NCBI RefSeq assembly: GCF_017491605.1 | Contig: NZ_JAFGYY010000010.1 | Coordinates: forward strand, 124,001 to 188,000 | Length of the DNA stretch: 64,000 nt | From: Pseudomonas sp. 30_B | GTDB lineage: Bacteria; Pseudomonadota; Gammaproteobacteria; Pseudomonadales; Pseudomonadaceae | Reading direction: 5' to 3' | Shown here: positions 57,920-64,000 of the stretch, piece by piece | Position numbering within the stretch: position 1 is the first letter of the stretch | Layout: each line of letters starts with the position of its first letter | Notes under the pieces: model-generated | Database searches by the model: none | The model's input: the letters and a program-made list of their open reading frames with translations, nothing else | What the model was told of the DNA's origin: nothing | Position numbers and translations under genes: made by a program

Positions 57920-58152
57920 GAGCAGTTGCTCCTTGCAGTAGAGCCAGCAGCCCCAATCTTGGGCTGAAATCTTTAGACGTATTCTCCGCTAACCGAGAAT
58001 TTACCCACGCGACGCATGCGGGAGCGAAGATCCAACCCGGAGCAGGCATCCCTGCCGTGACTCCTCTGCTCAAGTTCAACCCCGGCCCGGCCATCCATGG
58101 CCGGTCGTTCGCCGGGCGACGCATGCGTCGCAAAGACTCCGGCTCACCCCGC

Positions 58153-58839
58153 TCACCCACACTTCGAATGCCCGCAGTTGAGACAGGTGGCGCACCCATC
58201 CATCTGCACCACCGCCATGGTGTTGCACTTGCCGCATAGCTGCGCGCCAGCGGGGAAGCCTTCGCCAGGCTCGGCCTTGTTGGTGCCCTGCGCCGCTTCA
58301 TAGGCCGCACGTTTCTCGGCCAGGTACAGGCGCTGCTCCTCGTCCAGCTGCGGCCCCTCCATCAGGCCGATGGCGACCAGGTGGCGCTCCACCACGGCGC
58401 CGATCTCGGCGACGATGGAAGGCATGTAGACGCCGCCGCGCTTGAGGTAGCCGCCGCGCGGGTCGAACACGGCCTTCATCTCCTCCACCAGGAAGGTGCA
58501 ATCGCCGCCCTTGCGGAACACCGCCGACATGATCCGGGTGAGCGCGACGATCCACTGGAAGTGGTCCATGTTCTTCGAGTTGATGAAGATCTCGAAGGGC
58601 CGGCGCTGCTCATAGGGGGTGTCCGGGTTGAGCACCACGTCGTTGATGGTCACGTACAACGCGTGCTCGAACAGCGGCGACTTGATCTTGTAGGTGGCGC
58701 CCACCAGCATTTCCGGCCGCTGCAGGGTCTCGTCCATCTTCACCACGGCGGCCGCCTGGGCGGCCTCGGCGCGAGCCTTTTCCTCGGCCACGTCCACCAC
58801 CTGGAAGCCTTTGATCTTCTGGTTGATCTTGACACTCAT
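58153..58839 (-). CDS. nrdJb: B12-dependent ribonucleotide reductase, small C-terminal part
   Basis: A 228-residue protein that completes the split class II ribonucleotide reductase. VGATYKIKSPLFEHALYVTIND and the RPFEIFINSKNMDHFQW segment are conserved with the C-terminal part of unsplit NrdJ. The C-terminus holds CGKCNTM and CATCLNCGHSKCG, cysteines for re-reduction of the active site. The ATG at 58839 lies 18 bases after the nrdJa stop. Both parts are needed, as in P. aeruginosa PA5496-PA5497. Confidence 0.94.
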   Translation of the reverse strand: MSVKINQKIKGFQVVDVAEEKARAEAAQAAAVVKMDETLQRPEMLVGATYKIKSPLFEHALYVTINDVVLNPDTPYEQRRPFEIFINSKNMDHFQWIVALTRIMSAVFRKGGDCTFLVEEMKAVFDPRGGYLKRGGVYMPSIVAEIGAVVERHLVAIGLMEGPQLDEEQRLYLAEKRAAYEAAQGTNKAEPGEGFPAGAQLCGKCNTMAVVQMDGCATCLNCGHSKCG

Positions 58840-58857
58840 CACGTCTCTCCAGGGGTA

Positions 58858-61005
58858 TCAGTACTTGCCGTAATAGCCTTCTTTCAGGGCGTCGAAGAGG
58901 TTGGCGGCCGTGTGAATCTCGCCGTCGTACTCCACTTCCTCGTTGCCCCTGAACTCCACCACGCTGCCGTCTTCCAGCTCGAAGCGGTACACCGTCTTCT
59001 CCAGGTCCGCCTCCTTCACCAGCACGCCCTGGAAGGCCGCCGGGTTGAAGCGGAAGGTGGTGCAGCCCTTCAGGCCCTGGCGCCAGGCGTAGAGGTAGAT
59101 GTCCTTGAACTGCTCGAACGGGTAGTCGGTGGGGACGTTGGCGGTCTTGGAGATCGACGAGTCGATCCACTTCTGCGCCGCCGCCTGGATGTCCACATGC
59201 TGCTGCGGACTGATGTCGTCGGCGGTGATGAAGTAGTCCGGCAGGCGATGCTTCTCCTCCTCGGCGTCCGGCACCGCGTGGCTGTCCACCTGGGCGCGGT
59301 AGGCCAGCAGCTCGTAGCTGTAGACCGAGATCTTCTCCTTGGTCTTGCGTCCGGCGCGGATCAGGTTGCGCGAATAGTGGTGGGCGAAGCTCGGCTCGAT
59401 GCCGTTGGAGGCGTTGTTGGCCAGGCTCAGGCTGATGGTTCCGGTGGGCGCGATGGAGCTGTGGTGAGTGAAGCGCGCGCCCTGCTCGGCCAACTCGTTC
59501 ACCAGCTGCGGCGCGTACTCGGCGACCCGCTGCATGTAGCGCGAGTACCTGGCGTGGAGTACCCGGCCGGCTACCTTGTCGCCGACCTTGTAGCCATCGT
59601 CGGCCATCTCCGGCCGCTTGCGCAGCATCTCGGCGGTCACTTCGTAGTCCTGCGCCAGGGCCGGCGCCGGGCCTTTCTCGCGGGACAGTTCCAGGGCCAC
59701 TTCCCAGCCCACCAGGGCCATTTCCCGCGCCACTTCCTCGGTGAACACGCAGGCTTCCGGGCTGCCGTAGCGCAGCTTGAGCAGGGTCAGCGCCGAGCCC
59801 AGGCCGAGGAAGCCCATGCCATGACGACGCTTGCCGAGGATTTCCGCGCGCTGCTGCGCCAGCGGCAGGCCGTTGATTTCCACCACGTTGTCGAGCATGC
59901 GGGTGAAGACGCGGACGACTTCGCGGAAGCGCTCCCAGTCGAAGCGCGCGTTCTCGCCAAAGGGCTCATTCACGAAGCAGGTGAGGTTCACCGAGCCCAG
60001 CAGGCAGGAACCATACGGAGGCAGTGGCTGCTCGCCGCAGGGGTTGGTGGCGCGGATGGCCTCGCACCACCAGTTGTTGTTCAGCTCGTTGACCCGGTCG
60101 ATGAGGATGAAGCCCGGCTCGGCATAGTCGTAGGTGGAGACCATGATCATGTCCCACAGGTGCCGCGCCCTGACCCGGCCGTAGACCCGGCAGGCCACCT
60201 GGCCGTCGTCGCGCACCAGGTATTCCTCGTGCACCGGCCAGTCGCGCCAGACCACCTGCTCGGCGTCTTCCAGGTCGACTTCGTCGCGTTCCTTCTGGTG
60301 CACCGGGAACACCAGCGGCCACTCCTCATCGGCCTCCACCGCAGCCATGAAGCCATCGGTGATCAGCAGGCTGAGGTTGAACTGGCGCAGGCGGCCGTCC
60401 TCGCGCTTGGCGCGGATGAACTCGCGGACGTCCGGGTGGCTGACGTCGAAGGTGCCCATCTGCGCGCCACGCCGCCCCCCGGCGGAGCTGACGGTGAAGC
60501 ACATCTTGTCGTAGATATCCATGAAGGACAGCGGCCCGCTGGTGTGCGCGCCGGCCCCGGAAACATAGGCGCCGCGCGGGCGCAGGGTGCTGAATTCGTA
60601 GCCGATGCCACAGCCGGCCTTCAGCGTCAGCCCGGCCTCGTGGACCTTCTGCAGGATGTCGTCCATGGAGTCGCGGATGATCCCCGAGACGGTGCAGTTG
60701 ATGGTCGAGGTGGCCGGCTTGTGCCCCTGGGCGCCGGCGTTGGAAATGATCCGCCCGGCCGGGATCGCACCATTGCGCAGGGCCCAGAGGAAGCGTTCGT
60801 ACCAGTGCTCGCGCAGCGCCTTGTTGGCCTCGACCCCGGCCAGGGCGCGGGCGACCCGCTGCCAGGTCTCGTCGACGCTGGCGTCGATGGGTTTGCCGTC
60901 CTTGTGCTTCAGGCGGTATTTGCTGTCCCAGATATCCTGCGAAGCGGGTTGCAGGGCGAGGACTCCTTGGTCTGCGCCACGGGGGCGCGCATCGGTCTTG
61001 GCCAT
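58858..61005 (-). CDS. nrdJa: B12-dependent ribonucleotide reductase, catalytic part
   Basis: A 715-residue class II ribonucleotide reductase. It makes deoxyribonucleotides with adenosylcobalamin and no oxygen. ATSTINCTVSG near residue 97 and NPCGEQPLPPYGSCLLGSVNL near 320 (substrate-binding and radical-transfer cysteine loop) are typical. SSIAPTGTISL near residue 485 is the conserved phosphate-binding loop. The ATG at 61005 is chosen by family length; a longer frame exists upstream. Two NrdR-like boxes lie upstream. The gene would support growth under low oxygen. Confidence 0.94.
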   Translation of the reverse strand: MAKTDARPRGADQGVLALQPASQDIWDSKYRLKHKDGKPIDASVDETWQRVARALAGVEANKALREHWYERFLWALRNGAIPAGRIISNAGAQGHKPATSTINCTVSGIIRDSMDDILQKVHEAGLTLKAGCGIGYEFSTLRPRGAYVSGAGAHTSGPLSFMDIYDKMCFTVSSAGGRRGAQMGTFDVSHPDVREFIRAKREDGRLRQFNLSLLITDGFMAAVEADEEWPLVFPVHQKERDEVDLEDAEQVVWRDWPVHEEYLVRDDGQVACRVYGRVRARHLWDMIMVSTYDYAEPGFILIDRVNELNNNWWCEAIRATNPCGEQPLPPYGSCLLGSVNLTCFVNEPFGENARFDWERFREVVRVFTRMLDNVVEINGLPLAQQRAEILGKRRHGMGFLGLGSALTLLKLRYGSPEACVFTEEVAREMALVGWEVALELSREKGPAPALAQDYEVTAEMLRKRPEMADDGYKVGDKVAGRVLHARYSRYMQRVAEYAPQLVNELAEQGARFTHHSSIAPTGTISLSLANNASNGIEPSFAHHYSRNLIRAGRKTKEKISVYSYELLAYRAQVDSHAVPDAEEEKHRLPDYFITADDISPQQHVDIQAAAQKWIDSSISKTANVPTDYPFEQFKDIYLYAWRQGLKGCTTFRFNPAAFQGVLVKEADLEKTVYRFELEDGSVVEFRGNEEVEYDGEIHTAANLFDALKEGYYGKY

Positions 61006-61057
61006 CCGGGAAATAACCTCCTGGCAGTTGGGTGGCAGGCACAACGGAGCGCGAGTA

Positions 61058-61073
61058 AACCCAATATGTGGGA
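61058..61073. promoter_or_regulatory. NrdR-like box 1 upstream of nrdJa
   Basis: AACCCAATATGTGGGA (plus strand) has the CAATATGT core of NrdR boxes. It lies 53 bases from the nrdJa start. The second box has the same core exactly 31 bases away. Confidence 0.65.
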
Positions 61074-61089
61074 GCCGAAAACTGACAGG

Positions 61090-61104
61090 CATCAATATGT
61101 AGTG
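61090..61104. promoter_or_regulatory. NrdR-like box 2 upstream of nrdJa
   Basis: CATCAATATGTAGTG (plus strand) carries the same CAATATGT core. The 31-bp spacing between cores, about three helical turns, is the known spacing of paired NrdR sites. Confidence 0.65.
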
Positions 61105-61263
61105 CCGCAAGCTCCCAACAAGACAACATAGTCGGTTGGACGGCAGACGCTGCGATGGGGCCGGAGTTCCAGACGGTCGGCAGGTTTGGAGACAGGAGGA
61201 GAGGATTTTCGCTGAGGGCCGGGTGCGACGATCAGGCGCGGGGAAAACTGGGGTATTCGAACC

Positions 61264-61391
61264 GTAGGGCGTACAACCGTTCGCGGTTGTACGCCGATAC
61301 ACCTCGGCTCATCGCCAGCGTCAAGGTCAAGCCCGGAGCGCCCCGATAGCAGGGTCAAACGGCGTATAACATCGAACGTTATACGCCCTAC
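61264..61391. repeat. Composite BIME-like repeat, outer arms GTAGGGCGTA / TACGCCCTAC
   Basis: Two hairpins face each other: GGCGTACAACCG-TTCG-CGGTTGTACGCC at the left and GGCGTATAAC...GTTATACGCC at the right, with perfect outer arms. The rest of the 61006-61454 gap beyond the NrdR boxes contains no gene that I can support. Confidence 0.8.
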
Positions 61392-61454
61392 GTCCAAGCA
61401 TCGGCGCATTTGCTTGAACACCCATGGGCCCGGACTCGGGGCGGATGAGCTCGA

Positions 61455-62399
61455 TCAGAGCTTCTCCAGGCACCCCGCAAACTCACCCGCCAGGTTGCCC
61501 AGCAGGTTCTCGTAGCCCTGGGCATCCACCTTCACGCCCACTCCCAGGTCATCCAGCTCGGCCAGGCGCACTGGCAGCCCCTGGCTCAGGGTGTCGGCCA
61601 GGCGCGGGCGGATCGGCGGTTCGCTGAAGATGCAGGAAGGTCCGGCCTTCTGCAGTTGCGCACGCATGGACGCCACGTGGCGGGCGCCCGGCTGCACATC
61701 AGCGGACACGGCGAATACCCCGGTGTGGCGCAACCCGTAGGCTTCCTCGAAATAGTCGAACGCCTCGTGGAAGACGAAGAACGGCTTGCCCTTGAGCGGA
61801 TCGATACGCTGCTTCAGGCGCGCATCGAGCTGCTCCATGCGCTCATCGAAGGCCTTCAGGTTGGCCTGGTAGCGGCTGGCGTTGGCCGGATCGGCGATGG
61901 CCAGGTCCTCGGCCATGCGCGCGGCGATCACCTGGGCGTTGGCCGGCAGCAGCCAGAGGTGGGCGTCGATCATGCCGGGGCGGTGATCGTGGTCGTGGCC
62001 CGTATCGTCATCATCGTGGTCCGGATGGTTGGACCCGCTGAAGTCGGCGAACTTGCGCAGGTGCATGCCGGCCTGGTCCTGCACGGCCACGCTTGGGCCC
62101 TTGCGGCTTTCCAGCACCTTGGGCAGGAAGTTTTCCAGGTCCGGCCCGACCCAGTAGAACAGCTGCGCGTCGCGCACCCGGCGAATATCGGATGGGCGCA
62201 GCGAGTAGCTGTGCGGCGAGGCACCCGGCGGCAGCAGCACATCCGGGGTGCCTTCGCCGTCCTGGATGGCGGCGGCGATCAGCTGCAGCGGCTTGATGCT
62301 GGTCAGCACGCTGACCTCGGCGCGGGCGGGGAGGCTGAGCAGCAGGGCGCAGCAGGTGATCAGCAGAGCGGCGGGACGGAAGGACACGGCGGCACTCAC
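61455..62399 (-). CDS. znuA: High-affinity zinc ABC transporter, periplasmic binding protein ZnuA
   Basis: A 314-residue zinc-binding protein. A signal peptide covers about residues 1-28 (ALLITCCALLLSLPARA). Zinc-binding histidines are in PPGASPHSYSL near residue 60, DAHLWLLPANA near 145 and the VFHEAFDYFEEAYG segment near 210. A His/Asp-rich loop (NHPDHDDDDTGHDHDH, residues about 123-138) is typical of ZnuA. A GTG at 62399 is used; a second GTG at 62387 is possible. It is divergent from zur. Confidence 0.95.
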   Translation of the reverse strand: MSAAVSFRPAALLITCCALLLSLPARAEVSVLTSIKPLQLIAAAIQDGEGTPDVLLPPGASPHSYSLRPSDIRRVRDAQLFYWVGPDLENFLPKVLESRKGPSVAVQDQAGMHLRKFADFSGSNHPDHDDDDTGHDHDHRPGMIDAHLWLLPANAQVIAARMAEDLAIADPANASRYQANLKAFDERMEQLDARLKQRIDPLKGKPFFVFHEAFDYFEEAYGLRHTGVFAVSADVQPGARHVASMRAQLQKAGPSCIFSEPPIRPRLADTLSQGLPVRLAELDDLGVGVKVDAQGYENLLGNLAGEFAGCLEKL

Positions 62400-62418
62400 A
62401 CAGGGGGATGATGAAAGA

Positions 62419-62431
62419 GTAATATAATAAC
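62419..62431. promoter_or_regulatory. Probable Zur box between znuA and zur
   Basis: GTAATATAATAAC resembles the Zur core GTTATA-N-TATAAC but with swaps in both half sites, so it is weaker than the boxes at 32079 and 32614. It lies in the shared divergent promoter, 19 bases from znuA and 27 from zur. Confidence 0.7.
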
Positions 62432-62458
62432 GTCTCTACACACGAGCGTCGCCGCCGC

Positions 62459-62965
62459 ATGTACAAGATCGCCCCCAAGACTCCCCTCGCCTGCCGCCCG
62501 CATGACCACGCCAATTGCGTGGCCAGCGCCCTGGCCGACGCCGATGCGCTGTGCGCGCGCCAGGGCGTGCGCCTGACCGAGCTGCGCCGGCGCGTGCTGG
62601 AGCTGGTCTGGGCCAGCCACAAGCCGCTGGGCGCCTACGACATCCTCGCCGTGCTGAGCGAGGAAGACGGCCGCAAGGCGGCGCCGCCGACGGTCTACCG
62701 CGCGCTGGACTTCCTCCTGGAAAACGGCCTGGTGCACCGCATCGCCTCGCTCAACGCCTTCATTGGCTGCGCCCACCCCGAACACGCCCATGAAGGCCAG
62801 TTCCTGATCTGCCGCGCCTGCAAGACCGCCATCGAGCTGGAACAGCCGGCCATCAGCGAAGCCATCGTCGCCGGCGCCAAGGGCGTCGGTTTCGCGGTGG
62901 AAACCCAGACCGTCGAAGTGGTCGGCCTCTGCGGCGCCTGCGCCCCCGGCAAGCGGGAGGCCTGA
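62459..62965 (+). CDS. zur: Zinc uptake regulator Zur (Np20)
   Basis: A 168-residue Fur-family repressor. A winged helix covers about residues 35-95 ([13 protein letters not shown] and [17 protein letters not shown]). The C-terminal metal-binding part has [10 protein letters not shown] and CGACAP as CxxC pairs and HPEHAHEG. With zinc bound it represses genes behind Zur boxes such as those in this window. It starts the zur-znuC-znuB operon. Confidence 0.94.
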   Translation: MYKIAPKTPLACRPHDHANCVASALADADALCARQGVRLTELRRRVLELVWASHKPLGAYDILAVLSEEDGRKAAPPTVYRALDFLLENGLVHRIASLNAFIGCAHPEHAHEGQFLICRACKTAIELEQPAISEAIVAGAKGVGFAVETQTVEVVGLCGACAPGKREA

Positions 62966-63765
62966 TGAGCGACGCCCTGATCCGCCTGCAAGGCGTCGGC
63001 GTCAGCTACGCCGGCCAGCCGGTGCTGCAGAACGTCGACCTGACCATCGCCCCGCGCGAGATCGTCACCCTGATCGGCCCCAACGGCGCCGGCAAGACGA
63101 CCCTGGTGCGCAGCGTGCTCGGCCTGCTCAAGCCCGACACCGGCAGCGTCTGGCGCCAGCCGAAACTGTCCATCGGCTACATGCCGCAGAAGCTCCACGT
63201 CGACCCGACCCTGCCGCTCACCGTGCTGCGCTTCCTGCGCCTGGTGCCCGGCGTGCAACGCTCCCAGGCGCTGGAGGCGCTGAAGGAAGTCGGTGCCGCC
63301 CACGTGATCGACAAGCCGCTGCAGAGTGTTTCCGGCGGCGAGCTGCAACGCGTGCTGCTGGCCCGCGCCCTGCTGCGCAAGCCGGAACTGCTGGTGCTCG
63401 ACGAACCCGTGCAGGGCGTCGACGTTGCCGGGCAAGCCGAGCTGTACCGCCTGATCGGCCGCCTGCGCGACCGCCTCGGCTGCGGCGTGCTGATGGTCTC
63501 CCATGACCTGCACCTGGTGATGAGCGCCACCGACAAGGTGGTCTGCCTGAACCGCCACGTCTGCTGCTCCGGGCACCCGGAACAGGTCAGCGGCGACCCG
63601 GCCTTCGTCGAGCTGTTCGGCCAGGACGCCCGCAGCCTCGCGGTCTATCACCACCACCACGACCATTCCCACGACCTGCACGGCGAGGTGGTGAAACCCG
63701 CCTTCCCCGCCGGCACGCGCTTCACGCCGGTCCACCAGCACGGCCCCGACTGCAACCATGGCTGA
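62965..63765 (+). CDS. znuC: High-affinity zinc ABC transporter ATPase ZnuC
   Basis: A 266-residue ATPase. Walker [10 protein letters not shown] near residue 40, the signature VSGGELQR near 125, Walker B LLVLDEP near 143 and the SHD switch near 178 are present. The C-terminal tail is rich in His (HHHHDHSHD near 230 and PDCNHG at the end), possibly sensing or buffering zinc. The ATG overlaps the zur stop by one base (TGATG). It powers the ZnuB channel next door. Confidence 0.95.
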   Translation: MSDALIRLQGVGVSYAGQPVLQNVDLTIAPREIVTLIGPNGAGKTTLVRSVLGLLKPDTGSVWRQPKLSIGYMPQKLHVDPTLPLTVLRFLRLVPGVQRSQALEALKEVGAAHVIDKPLQSVSGGELQRVLLARALLRKPELLVLDEPVQGVDVAGQAELYRLIGRLRDRLGCGVLMVSHDLHLVMSATDKVVCLNRHVCCSGHPEQVSGDPAFVELFGQDARSLAVYHHHHDHSHDLHGEVVKPAFPAGTRFTPVHQHGPDCNHG

Positions 63766-64000
63766 TTTCCTGCTCAACGCCCTCCTCGCCGGGCTGGCCC
63801 TGGCGCTGGTCGCCGGGCCCCTGGGTTCGTTCGTCGTCTGGCGGCGCATGGCCTATTTCGGCGACACCCTGTCCCACGCCGCGCTGCTCGGTGTGGCCCT
63901 CGGCTTCCTGCTGGACGTCAGCCCGACCCTGGCGGTGACCGTCGGCTGCGTGCTGCTCGCCGTGCTGCTGGTGACCCTGCAGCAACGCCAGCCGCTGGCC
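63758..64000 (+). CDS. znuB: Zinc ABC transporter permease ZnuB, 3' truncated
   Basis: Eighty-one codons are visible before the window ends. The ATG at 63758 overlaps the end of znuC by 8 bases. Residues about 3-20 and 50-75 are hydrophobic, and [21 protein letters not shown] is typical of the ABC-3 (ZnuB/MntB) permease family. Its place after znuC confirms the assignment. The rest of the gene lies beyond the window. Confidence 0.92.
   Translation, partial: MADFLLNALLAGLALALVAGPLGSFVVWRRMAYFGDTLSHAALLGVALGFLLDVSPTLAVTVGCVLLAVLLVTLQQRQPLA

Noticed and set aside
58381..61131. A 916-codon open frame on the plus strand across nrdJb-nrdJa
   Set aside because: It is antisense to two conserved genes, has His/Val/Gln-biased composition with no domain, and arises from high GC at third positions.
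61006..61200. Cobalamin riboswitch upstream of nrdJa
   Set aside because: Expected because the enzyme uses B12, but I could not find the conserved B12-box or a matching fold; NrdR-like boxes explain the region better.

Overview
The window is a GC-rich (about two-thirds G+C), densely coded stretch of a Pseudomonas chromosome, close to the P. aeruginosa / P. nitroreducens / P. citronellolis side of the genus. The evidence is gene content and order. Runs of genes follow the order I remember from P. aeruginosa PAO1: dgcH - nuclease - dsbA - cytochrome c4 - cytochrome c5 - engB - ersA - polA - DUF2782 - thrB - nrdJb/nrdJa - znuA/zur/znuCB; tonB1 - CobW - zigA - dksA2 - folE2; glmR - glmS; and a phospholipid cluster matching PA2536-PA2541. 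I see no rRNA, tRNA, CRISPR array, phage or transposase gene.

Layout. 1-4449: a DszB-like substrate-binding protein (5' end cut off), an MFS protein, two ABC permeases and an ATPase, probably for uptake of an organosulfur or similar compound. 4556-6252: an SDR oxidoreductase and an AEC carrier. 6289-6572: repeats and a terminator. 6665-13863 (minus): a methylated-amine cluster with a PAS sensor, a sigma-54 activator, three subunits of a heme-dependent N-demethylase (dmmC, dmmB, dmmA type) and an APC permease; a GG-N10-GC sigma-54 promoter lies in front of the enzyme genes. 14125-15120: an orphan ATP-grasp enzyme. 15351-21144 (minus): a six-gene membrane-lipid operon resembling E. coli ynbABCD. 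21354-22036: a paired SMR exporter. 22640-27633: SulP transporter, adenine deaminase, DUF1090, cation/proton antiporter and a deoxyribosyltransferase-like protein.

27784-33538 is a metal-homeostasis block: tonB under a Fur box, two COG0523 GTPases, zinc-independent DksA2 and FolE2, with two Zur-type palindromes. These are spare parts that replace zinc enzymes during zinc starvation. The same regulon reappears at the right end with znuA/zur/znuC/znuB. 33535-38862: GNAT, small membrane protein, cyclopropane synthase, DHA2 exporter and a KgtP-type transporter. 39425-44563: a LAB_N protein, a SdiA-regulated-type protein, a GT39 transferase, a GT2 transferase and a UDP-glucuronate 4-epimerase, which together suggest decoration of lipid A or another envelope glycan with a uronic acid. 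44914-47536: the glmR-glmS amino-sugar operon.

47687-64000 is conserved core: diguanylate cyclase, DsbA, cytochromes, EngB, the sRNA ErsA (not visible to ORF finding), PolA, ThrB, B12-dependent ribonucleotide reductase with tandem NrdR-like boxes 31 bp apart, and the zinc importer. Palindromic repeats of at least three families sit between genes. A small lower-GC orphan gene at 57602-57919 lies in what looks like an insertion between thrB and nrdJb.
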